Source: DAOMFM01 sp035429825
Lineage (GTDB): Bacteria > Acidobacteriota > Blastocatellia > UBA7656 > JADIYM01
Direction of reading: 5' to 3'
DNA length: 15,000 nucleotides
Assembly (NCBI GenBank): GCA_044224215.1
Contig: JBGAKX010000114.1
Coordinates: forward strand, 1-15,000
The translations under genes and the position numbers were made by a program. Under the pieces are notes generated by a model, which saw nothing but the letters and a program-made list of their open reading frames with translations, was not told where the DNA came from and searched no databases. Position 1 is the stretch's first letter. Every line of letters begins with the position of its first letter. Positions 7,425 to 14,223 of this stretch are shown here, piece after piece.

Positions 7425-8971
7425 GTGTCAGAGCCGACTGCATCCAAGCCCCGGATCGTTTTGTTCAACCCGAGCCCGTGGGTTCAGGGCCAGTATTACG
7501 GACTCCCGTTGCCACTTCTGGCCGTTTCGGCGCTCCCACACTCCAGGGGATATCCGATCACCATCGTGGTCGAAGACGTCGACGACGATCCCGTCGAACA
7601 GGTGCTCGAGGCGTGCGACGGCGCGCTGCTGCTCGGCGTCACGTCGCTGACGGGCACGATGATCGGCGCAGGCCTCGCCATGTGCGAGAAGGTCCGCGAG
7701 CGATACCCCGACCTCCCGATCGTCTGGGGCGGCACGCATCCATCGATCGCGCCCGAGCAGACCTGCGAGCACCCGCTCGTGGACATCGTCGTGTCGGGCC
7801 AGGGCGAGGCGACATTCATGGAACTCATCGAGGCGCTCGAACACGGTACCGCGCTCGAGAACGTCGCAGGAATCCTGTTCAAGCGCGACGGGAAGGTCGT
7901 CAAGAACCCCGCGAGGCCGACGATCGACATCGACACGTTGCCGCCAATACCGTTCGAAATACTTGATATGGAACGGTTTATCGCCCTGCATTCGGACGCG
8001 CTGCATACGCGGATCGCGGGCAAGCGGGCGGTGACCTACTACTCGAGCTACGGGTGTCCGTTCAGCTGCAGTTTCTGTTCCGAGCCCATGACGTCGAACC
8101 GGCGCTGGCACGCGAAGAGCCCCGAACGCGTCATCAGCGAGCTCGAGACGCTCAAGCACACGTTCGGAGTTGAAGTCGTCGTCTTCGAGGACCCGATCTA
8201 TTTTGTTGACGTCCGGCGTGTTCGCAAGATCGCGGAAATGATGCTCGAGCGGGGCCTCGACATTCAGTGGTCGGCGACGAGCCGGCTCGAGACGATCCGG
8301 AAGATCGACGAAGAGACGTGGGACATTCTGAAGCGGAGCGGCTTCATTCAGGTGTTCGTCGGATTCGAATCTGCGTCGCCTACCGTGCTGAAGGCGATCG
8401 GTAAGAAGTACACGACAGCGGAAATTGTCGAGGCTGCCCGGATCCTCTACGAGCACGATGTCGTTCTTACCGGCTCGTTCATCCAGGGCATTCCGGTGAA
8501 ATCCGCGGACCGCACGCTCGAGGACATCTCGCGCGAAGACCTGCGGATGTCGTCCGAGGCCGTGCTCAACATCTACCTCGCGCGAACGCGGTGGTCTACG
8601 TCGTGCTCTACGCATCCGGGGAGCGTCGCGTACGAGCTCGAGCCTCGAGAACGGACTCGTGCCTCCCACGACGCTCGACGGATGGAAGACTTCAACTATC
8701 ATGAGTCGTGCCGTGGGTGCTGCGCGAGCAGGAGGTCTTCTGCGCAACGGCACAGTTCGCGCAGAAGGCGCTCAAAGGCTGGGACCGCGACCGCAAGCGC
8801 CTGCGTCGAAAGAAGATCCGCGGATCGATCCTACTCGCGTACTCCGAGATCACCCGCGCCCGGTATCGGCGCGGCTATTTCAAGTTCCCGGTCGAGCAGC
8901 ACCTCATGGCCAAGGTTGCGCGTCGCGTCATCGCCGCGAGTACTACGACGGCAGAGCAACGGGAATGCTGA
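7425..8971 (+). pseudogene. Cobalamin-binding-type radical SAM protein, broken by clustered frameshifts
   Basis: The first ~385 codons from GTG 7425 read cleanly. An N-terminal Rossmann-like B12-binding domain (about 10-165) contains GVTSLTGT and WGGTHPSIAPEQTCEHP. It is followed by a radical SAM barrel with the [4Fe-4S] cysteines C211, C215 and C218 (CPFSCSFC), FEDPIYF near 254 and GFESASP near 313. Past about 8579 the frame of the conserved protein changes repeatedly. VVYVVLYA is read in frame +2 (8588-8614), PGSVAYEL back in the start frame, NGLVPPTTLDGWK in frame +1 (from about 8641), FNYHES in the start frame at 8691, and PWVLREQEVF through RYRRGYFKFPVEQ in frame +2 to the TGA at 8971. 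These pieces in order make a normal family C-terminus. Read without shifts, the start frame runs on to 9056 as Arg/Ser-rich nonsense. It is either a recent pseudogene or a local sequence or assembly error. Substrate and reaction are unknown. Confidence 0.75.
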
Positions 8972-9015
8972 TCCCGACGGCGACGCGGCGAGCGAGCCGG
9001 CACAAGATACCGGAA

Positions 9016-12000
9016 TCACAGCGCCGCGAGAATCTCGTCGAACCGGTACGCCCTGAGCAGCGCACGAAGATCCACCGCGAGCTGCTCGTCATCGGAGGAA
9101 ATCGCGTCGATGATGGCGGCCGTTGCCGCAAGGTCGCCGTGTGTCGAGGCGTCGCGCAGTGCCGTGCGGCGCTCGTCCGTGAGCGACCCCAGCCGGCTGC
9201 TCAGTCCCGCGGCGACCGCATCGAGATCCGTTTCGAGCGCCGCCCCGGCGTCGCGCCTGACAAACCGGATGCCGACGTGCCGCTCGAGCGCTTCAAAGAT
9301 CTCGGACTCTCGATACGGCTTTGCGACGAAACCGTCGCAGCCGGCCTCGAGCAGTTCCGCCCGGTCGTGGTCGAACGCACTCGCCGTGAGCGCGATGATC
9401 GTGCACGGCGACGTCTGCAGGCGCCGGATCTCGCGCGTCGCGTCGACGCCGCTCAGCACGGGGAGCCGCATGTCGAGCCACACGACGTCGGGACGCCACG
9501 CCTCCCACTCGGCGAGCGCGTCGCGCCCGTTCGACGCCTCGCGCATCTCGAACCCGAACGGTTCCAGTATCTTGCGGAGCAGCAAGCGGTTGGCCGCGGT
9601 GTCGTCAACGACGAGCATCCGGTACGACTGCTGGCCTGGCTCGACGCCAGTGACGACAGGTTCGGCGTGCTCGGGTGCGATCTCGCCCGACACGGGCAGG
9701 TTGACGTCGAACGAAAACGTCGATCCGACGCCGAGCCGGCTCTCGACCGTGATCGTGCCACCCATCAACGCGACGAAGCTCTGTGAAATGGCCAGCCCGA
9801 GCCCCGTGCCGTCACCGGTCTGCTGACCGCTCTCGGTCTGCTGGAACGGTTGAAACAGGAGGTTCAGCTCGGATTCGCCGATGCCGTGGCCCGTATCGGC
9901 GACCGAGAACCGGATGCGGTCGCCATCCGTCGAGACCTGCAGCGTAACGCTGCCCGCCGACGTGAACTTCACCGCATTGCCGAGCAGGTTGATGAGCACC
10001 TGCCTGAGCTTCCCCTCGTCGCCCGTGACGTGCCGCGGCACGGATCCGTCGCGTTCAACGTTGAGCGCGATGCCCTTGGCAGACGCGCGAACGGCGATCA
10101 TCTCCGAAATGCCCTGGATCAACATGAAGAGATCAAACGTCTCGCTGTTGAGCGACAACTTGCCTGCTTCGATCTTTGAGATCGAGAGGACGTCGTTGAT
10201 CAGACCGAGCAGGTGCTCGCCGCTGCGCGATACGATGTCGAGGTGCTCGTGATCCTCCGCGTTCCGGTGCTCGGCCCGTCGCATCACCTGCACGAAACCG
10301 AGGATCGCATTCAGGGGCGTCCGCAACTCGTGGCTCATGCTCGACAGAAAGACGCTCTTTGCACGGCTTGCGTCGAGCGCGTGCCGTTCAGACTCGAGCG
10401 CGCGCTGTTCGGACACCTGCAACTCGTCGATCTTCTCTGCCAGCTGGGCGGTGCGTTCCGCGATCGCTCGTTCGAGCTCCTCGTTTCGCCGTCGGAGCGC
10501 ATCGAGCCGCAACCGGATTCCGGCATACGCGGCTCCCGAGGCCGCACCCGCGTACAGGCCGTACGCCCACCACCGGCGCCACGGGGCGGGACGCACGGAG
10601 AAGCGCAACTCCGCGGGACCGGTCACGCGCCCGGCGAAATCCATCGCCCACACCTTGAAGTGGTACGAGCCGTGCGGAAGGTTCGTGTAGCTGCGCTTGA
10701 AATCGGACGACCACTCGGAGACATGCTGGTCGAATCCGACGAGTTGCGTCCGGAACCGGGTGCTCTCCTCGCGGAAGAAACCGAGCAAGGTGTACTCAAA
10801 GGTCACGTCGTTCTCGTCGTATGCGAGCGCTTCGCCGGCATGGATGTCGTCGTCGCGCTGCTCGATCCGCGCGCGCTCGATGACGACTTCCGCCGCAGCG
10901 TGCTCGGCCGCAGCCGTGTCGGGAAGCAGGACCGCGGCGCCTTCGCCGGTGCCGACCCAGATTCGGCCGAGATGGTCGCGATGGGCGGCTCCGCTGTTGC
11001 ACTCAGGCGCCGGGAGGCCGTCTTCGACCGAGTACGCGTAGACATCCCACGCCGCGGGACGTGCGCGCGATGGCGTGCGCGGCGTCAGCCGGTCCACGCC
11101 GCGGTTTGTGAACAGGAGCACTCGGCCTTGGCGGTCCTGCAGGACCTGGTACACGACGTCGCTCGTGATCGGAGGCGTCGACATGGTCGAGAAACCGCTC
11201 CACTCTGGCGACTTCGCGTTGAGATCGCACGTTGCAACGCCTCCCCCTTCGGTTCCGACCCACAGCGTTCTGCGACCGCCGGCATCGCGCGTCTCCGCGA
11301 GCCCCATGACCAGGTTGTTGGGCAGACCTGTCGAGGTGTCGTATACCGTCCACGCGCCTCGTCTGAATCGCGCGAGACCTCCTCCGTTCGTTCCAGCCCA
11401 GAGCGACGTCCCCGATGCGTCGTGCGTTTCGAGCAGACACACGACGACGTTGTTCGGCAGGCCCGAACGGGTGTCCCACACGGTCCAGCCGGCCGCGGTG
11501 CGACGCGCAAGGCCTCCGCCGTTCGTGCCGACCCACAGGGTGTGTCCGCCATCGGTGCCGCGAGCCTCCAGTACGCTCAGAACCGCATTGTTTGCAACAG
11601 GTTCCGGAGCATCAACGGCGCTCCACGCCGTACCGTCCCAGCGACAGAGCCCCCCGGCAAGCAACCCGGCGAATATCTCGCTCCGCGACGCATCGACACC
11701 GGCGGCGAGCGCGACGACCGCGTCATCGGTCAGTCCGTTCGACGTGTCGTGCACCGTCCACGCGTCGTTCCACACGGCGGCTCCGCCGCCGAGCGTTCCC
11801 ATCCAGATCTCGTGATTCCCGTCCGGTACGCGGGCGTCGAGGATGCTCCACACGCTCTTGTTCGGAAGCCCGTGCTGATGCGAGATCGTCCGCCATCCGC
11901 CGAGCTCGATCCGGCCCAGGCCGCTCCCGTGCGAGCCGACCCAGATCGACGCGGCATTCTCAACTGCCGGGCCCGGCAGAAGGCTCATGACCGCGTTCGA

Positions 12001-12873
12001 TGGGAGCCCGTCATCCGAGCGCCACGAGTTCCACCGTCCGGCCGTGAATCGCGACAACCCATTGTCCGTTCCGACCCAAACGGTGGTCTGACCATCGCGA
12101 TCGCGCGTCGCCGCAAGGCTCGTGACGGCATCGCCTGCAAGACCCGTCGATTCGTCGACGACGATCCACCGGCCGCTCCGGCACATGGCGAGACCGCGCT
12201 CGGTACCGACCCACAGAATGCGCGTCCCGTCCGGAGCATCCGTTTCGAGAAGGCATGTCACGACGTCGTTCGGGAGACCGTTCGATGCGTCCACGACCTC
12301 GACGACGTCGCGACCCACGAACCGTGCCAGGCCGCCGCGCGTTCCAACGACGAGAGATCGCGTGCCATCAGGCAGTACCGAATGAAGGATCGAGCGCACG
12401 ACGTCGTTCGGCAACCGGCTGCCATCGGCGAATGTTTGCCACGCGCCCCCGGCGCGGCACGCGATGCCGCCGCGCGTGCCCGCCCACAGAACCGGCTCAC
12501 CGTTTCTCCGCCGGGTCTGGACGAGACACCGAACCTGATCGTTTGGAATGTCCGCGAGCGAACTGTCAAAGACGGTCCACTGCTCCTGGAACAGCCGGAT
12601 GACGCCTCCTCCGTTGGTCCCAAACCAGACGGCGCCATCCGACGTCGGACAGATGGCGCCGACAAAGTTTGACGTGCGGCGATTCGGCATCGCCACCGAC
12701 AGCCACGACCGGCCGTTGTACCGCGCGGCGCCATCCTGCGTTCCCGCCCAGAGGTAGCCGCGCCGGTCGAACGCCAGTGCCTGTACGGTGTTTTGCGGGA
12801 GCCCGTCCCTGGTCGTGAAGATCCGCGACGCCGGGCGTGCAAGCTCCGCGAGATCCGGTCCCGTCCCGCTCAT
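9016..12873 (-). CDS. Two-propeller hybrid sensor histidine kinase
   Basis: A 1285-residue hybrid two-component sensor of the reg_prop type, a family abundant in Bacteroidetes and Acidobacteriota. Residues 23-640 hold 14 propeller motifs (GLPNNVV and WVGTNGGGLARF types, about 45 residues apart), consistent with two seven-bladed beta-propellers. A Y_Y_Y immunoglobulin-like domain follows (about 690-762), then one membrane-like segment (about 767-787) and a coiled coil (about 790-835). The kinase core has the phospho-accepting H848 in SHELRTPLN, N box around N966, G1 DTGHGIG (993-999) and G2 GTGLGLAIS (1022-1030). The receiver domain has VVDD (1088-1091), phospho-acceptor D1134, T1163 and K1185. 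Residues 1210-1285 form a helical tail with no recognised output domain. No signal peptide is visible, and only 14 codons separate the ATG from an in-frame upstream stop. No clear ribosome binding site. The ligand is unknown; related propeller sensors often respond to polysaccharides. Confidence 0.93.
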   Translation of the reverse strand: MSGTGPDLAELARPASRIFTTRDGLPQNTVQALAFDRRGYLWAGTQDGAARYNGRSWLSVAMPNRRTSNFVGAICPTSDGAVWFGTNGGGVIRLFQEQWTVFDSSLADIPNDQVRCLVQTRRRNGEPVLWAGTRGGIACRAGGAWQTFADGSRLPNDVVRSILHSVLPDGTRSLVVGTRGGLARFVGRDVVEVVDASNGLPNDVVTCLLETDAPDGTRILWVGTERGLAMCRSGRWIVVDESTGLAGDAVTSLAATRDRDGQTTVWVGTDNGLSRFTAGRWNSWRSDDGLPSNAVMSLLPGPAVENAASIWVGSHGSGLGRIELGGWRTISHQHGLPNKSVWSILDARVPDGNHEIWMGTLGGGAAVWNDAWTVHDTSNGLTDDAVVALAAGVDASRSEIFAGLLAGGLCRWDGTAWSAVDAPEPVANNAVLSVLEARGTDGGHTLWVGTNGGGLARRTAAGWTVWDTRSGLPNNVVVCLLETHDASGTSLWAGTNGGGLARFRRGAWTVYDTSTGLPNNLVMGLAETRDAGGRRTLWVGTEGGGVATCDLNAKSPEWSGFSTMSTPPITSDVVYQVLQDRQGRVLLFTNRGVDRLTPRTPSRARPAAWDVYAYSVEDGLPAPECNSGAAHRDHLGRIWVGTGEGAAVLLPDTAAAEHAAAEVVIERARIEQRDDDIHAGEALAYDENDVTFEYTLLGFFREESTRFRTQLVGFDQHVSEWSSDFKRSYTNLPHGSYHFKVWAMDFAGRVTGPAELRFSVRPAPWRRWWAYGLYAGAASGAAYAGIRLRLDALRRRNEELERAIAERTAQLAEKIDELQVSEQRALESERHALDASRAKSVFLSSMSHELRTPLNAILGFVQVMRRAEHRNAEDHEHLDIVSRSGEHLLGLINDVLSISKIEAGKLSLNSETFDLFMLIQGISEMIAVRASAKGIALNVERDGSVPRHVTGDEGKLRQVLINLLGNAVKFTSAGSVTLQVSTDGDRIRFSVADTGHGIGESELNLLFQPFQQTESGQQTGDGTGLGLAISQSFVALMGGTITVESRLGVGSTFSFDVNLPVSGEIAPEHAEPVVTGVEPGQQSYRMLVVDDTAANRLLLRKILEPFGFEMREASNGRDALAEWEAWRPDVVWLDMRLPVLSGVDATREIRRLQTSPCTIIALTASAFDHDRAELLEAGCDGFVAKPYRESEIFEALERHVGIRFVRRDAGAALETDLDAVAAGLSSRLGSLTDERRTALRDASTHGDLAATAAIIDAISSDDEQLAVDLRALLRAYRFDEILAAL
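10954..12807 (-). repeat. Coding tandem repeat: 14 propeller-blade units of about 135 bp
   Basis: Within the kinase gene, the DG-LP-N-V motif recurs at residues 23, 66, 107, 152, 198, 243, 288, 334, 379, 424, 470, 516, 567 and 619. Spacing is 41-52 residues, mostly 45-46. At DNA level the plus strand repeatedly shows gttccgacccacag-like words coding for WVGT. The units have diverged, so this is an old coding repeat rather than a recent expansion. Confidence 0.8.
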
Positions 12874-12912
12874 TGCGAGACGTATACCACGGATCGCGGT
12901 GGACGATTCAGT

Positions 12913-13152
12913 CTACTTGCAGAGGTCGTTCAGACTTGATTCGGCTTTTTCGATCATCGTGACCAGCTTGAGCGCGCCCGTGCTGAGGATCGCCTTCTGC
13001 AGCGGTCCGGTGGTCGGGGGCTTCTCGCCGTCGACGCCGAGCCACGTTCCGCAGACGTCGCAGAACCGGTCGCCCGCCGTTGGGATGTTGGTGCAGTCGG
13101 GACCCGGGCACGGCACAAAATCGACGGCAACCTCACGTTCGAGTGCACTCAT
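12913..13152 (-). CDS. Small four-cysteine zinc-ribbon-like protein, function unknown
   Basis: A 79-residue soluble protein that I do not recognise as a named family. C15, C20, C31 and C34 (PCPGPDC then FCDVCGTW) form a CX4C-X10-CX2C set expected to bind zinc as a ribbon or rubredoxin-like knuckle. The segment about 41-57 is Pro/Gly-rich and the end (about 58-79) looks like an amphipathic helix (ALKLVTMIEKAESSLNDL). The ATG at 13152 was chosen over an in-frame start at 13182 because a very strong ribosome binding site (GGGAGGAGG) ends 4 nt before it. The gene lies 39 bp upstream of the sensor kinase in the same direction, so the two may be co-transcribed. A weak possible promoter (TTGGTA, 16 bp, TATTGT; 13193-13166) precedes it. 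Confidence 0.75.
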   Translation of the reverse strand: MSALEREVAVDFVPCPGPDCTNIPTAGDRFCDVCGTWLGVDGEKPPTTGPLQKAILSTGALKLVTMIEKAESSLNDLCK

Positions 13153-13156
13153 GGCG

Positions 13157-13165
13157 CCTCCTCCC
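13157..13165 (-). promoter_or_regulatory. Strong ribosome binding site of the zinc-ribbon gene
   Basis: On the minus strand GGGAGGAGG lies 4 nt upstream of the ATG at 13152, with the first GGAGG core at about 7 nt. It is the strongest Shine-Dalgarno match in the window and fixes the start of this short gene. Confidence 0.75.
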
Positions 13166-13235
13166 ACAATATGTATCGGCACTGTGCTACCAATACTTTA
13201 GAACCAAGATGCGCCAAACTGCGCTGAGGTGGCCA

Positions 13236-13265
13236 TTGCGGCTGCCGACCTTGCGTTGGTACATT
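13236..13265 (+). promoter_or_regulatory. Weak predicted promoter for the LOG-yggX pair
   Basis: TTGCGG (13236-13241) and TACATT (13260-13265) are separated by 18 bp; each box matches consensus at four of six positions. Expected transcription start is about 13272, inside the adjacent palindrome. Tentative, sequence only. Confidence 0.3.
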
Positions 13266-13267
13266 CC

Positions 13268-13281
13268 GCTGCCATGGCAGC
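13268..13281. promoter_or_regulatory. Perfect 14-bp palindrome, candidate operator
   Basis: GCTGCCATGGCAGC is its own reverse complement and lies 24 bp before the LOG gene ATG, directly after the predicted -10 box. It could be a repressor site or simply a chance GC-rich palindrome. No second copy was noticed in the window. Confidence 0.3.
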
Positions 13282-13305
13282 AAGGCACTTGAAGGTCGCA
13301 ACCCA

Positions 13306-13893
13306 ATGCAAATGAACAGGATATGCGTCTTCTGCGGTTCGAGCGACGGCGCGCGAACCGTCTATCTCGAGTGCGCCCGCGAAATGGGCCGCGCGCTGGC
13401 GGCGCGCGGAATCGGCCTCGTCTACGGTGGTGGACGCGTCGGTCTGATGGGCGCGCTCGCCGACGAGGTCCTCGCGGGCGGCGGACAGGTGACCGGCGTG
13501 ATTCCGATCGGATTGCAGGTCCGCGAAGTCGCGCACGACCGTCTCACCGAGCTCCGCATCGTCGACTCGATGCACGAGCGCAAGGCGCTGATGGCCGAGC
13601 TGTCGGATGCGTTCATCTCGCTGCCCGGCGGTCTGGGCACCATCGAGGAGACGGCCGAGATGGCCACGTGGGCACAGCTTGGCATCCACCGGAAGCCCTC
13701 CGGTCTGCTGAATGTCGCGGGCTACTTCGACGGACTGCTTGCATTCCTCGATCACGCGGTGCAGGAGGGCTTCCTGAGCCCCGCCAACAAGGCGCTCTTT
13801 GTCGAGAGCACGACGGTCGACGGAATCCTCGACGCCGTTGCGGCGTACGCACCGCCGCACGCGGAGCGGTGGATCACCCGCGACGAGACGTAA
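13306..13893 (+). CDS. LOG-family (TIGR00730) nucleotide 5'-monophosphate phosphoribohydrolase
   Basis: A 195-residue Rossmann-fold protein of the Lonely Guy family, often annotated as cytokinin riboside 5'-monophosphate phosphoribohydrolase. In bacteria outside plant-associated species it more likely hydrolyses purine nucleoside monophosphates such as AMP to base and ribose 5-phosphate. It shows the opening strand RICVFCGSS, YGGGRVGLMG (40-49), the MHERK motif (89-93) and the catalytic PGGLGTIEE (107-115), all intact. Length is typical. The ATG at 13306 has GAAGG 10 nt upstream; an ATG two codons later is an alternative. It is separated by 14 bp from the YggX-like gene downstream, so the two are probably one transcript. 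Confidence 0.92.
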   Translation: MQMNRICVFCGSSDGARTVYLECAREMGRALAARGIGLVYGGGRVGLMGALADEVLAGGGQVTGVIPIGLQVREVAHDRLTELRIVDSMHERKALMAELSDAFISLPGGLGTIEETAEMATWAQLGIHRKPSGLLNVAGYFDGLLAFLDHAVQEGFLSPANKALFVESTTVDGILDAVAAYAPPHAERWITRDET

Positions 13894-13907
13894 TATACTG
13901 AGCCGCT

Positions 13908-14204
13908 ATGTCAGAACCACAGACGATCGATTGTCTCCGCTGCAAGCAGCCCAAGGCGGCGCTTGCGAAGGCGCCGTTTCCGAACGCCCTTGGCGAGCGG
14001 ATCCTCGCAGGTACGTGCAATGACTGCTGGCAGGCGTGGCTCGCGCAGCAGAACAAGTTGATGAATCACTTTGGGTTGAACACGATGGATCCGGATCACC
14101 GACAGATGCTGATCGACAACCTGAAGGGCTTCCTGTTCAACGAGGGCCCGATGGCGCAGATCGACACGTCCCTCGAGGGCACGATCACGCACCTTTCCAA
14201 GTAG
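13908..14204 (+). CDS. yggX: YggX-like Fe(II)-trafficking / oxidative damage protection protein, four-cysteine variant
   Basis: A 98-residue protein of the YggX family, which in enterobacteria helps protect or repair iron-sulfur proteins and is linked to Fe(II) handling. The family core is clear: PNALGERI (25-32), WQAWLAQQNKLMNHFGLN (41-58), then MDPDHRQMLIDNLKGFLF (60-77), matching the E. coli pattern of LGKRI, WAQWQHKQTMLINEKKLN and HRKLLEQEMVNFLF. Unlike E. coli YggX, which has a single early cysteine (Cys7), this one has two pairs, C9/C12 and C37/C40, a zinc-ribbon-like set. The ATG at 13908 has no strong Shine-Dalgarno and lies 14 bp after the LOG gene stop, suggesting co-transcription. 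It converges on smc with a 19-bp gap. Confidence 0.85.
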   Translation: MSEPQTIDCLRCKQPKAALAKAPFPNALGERILAGTCNDCWQAWLAQQNKLMNHFGLNTMDPDHRQMLIDNLKGFLFNEGPMAQIDTSLEGTITHLSK

Positions 14205-14223
14205 TCGCCGCAGGATCGGTCCG

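Noticed and set aside
7428..8753. A 441-codon open frame antisense to the radical SAM gene
   Set aside because: Low-complexity Arg/Asp-rich product with no motif. The plus strand carries the intact CxxxCxxC and B12-domain motifs.
8972..9015. Search for a bidirectional terminator between the convergent radical SAM and kinase genes
   Set aside because: Only a 4-bp CCGG/CCGG stem and no T-run are present; not enough to call a terminator.
8972..9056. Extension of the radical SAM protein to the start-frame stop at 9056
   Set aside because: The start-frame sequence after about residue 385 is mostly Arg/Ser nonsense and would overlap the kinase gene; the conserved C-terminus ends at the TGA at 8971 in another frame.
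8659..9786. A 375-codon plus-strand frame spanning the end of the radical SAM gene and the kinase 3' end
   Set aside because: Only its first codons (PPTTLDGWK) belong to the radical SAM protein. The rest is antisense to the kinase receiver domain and compositionally random.
10213..12672. An 819-codon open frame on the plus strand
   Set aside because: It lies fully antisense to the histidine kinase, whose domains are all recognisable. Its product is Arg/Pro/Ala-rich without family motifs, as expected from GC-rich codon bias on the opposite strand.
10954..12807. Regular repeat considered as a CRISPR or non-coding satellite
   Set aside because: Period is about 135 bp, always in frame, and the units encode beta-propeller blades; no short identical repeats with unique spacers.
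13153..13305. Short open reading frames in the divergent gap before the LOG gene
   Set aside because: None has a ribosome binding site with sensible codon use; the gap is better read as regulatory.
14205..14223. Search for a terminator between yggX and smc
   Set aside because: The 19-bp gap shows no stem-loop or T-run.
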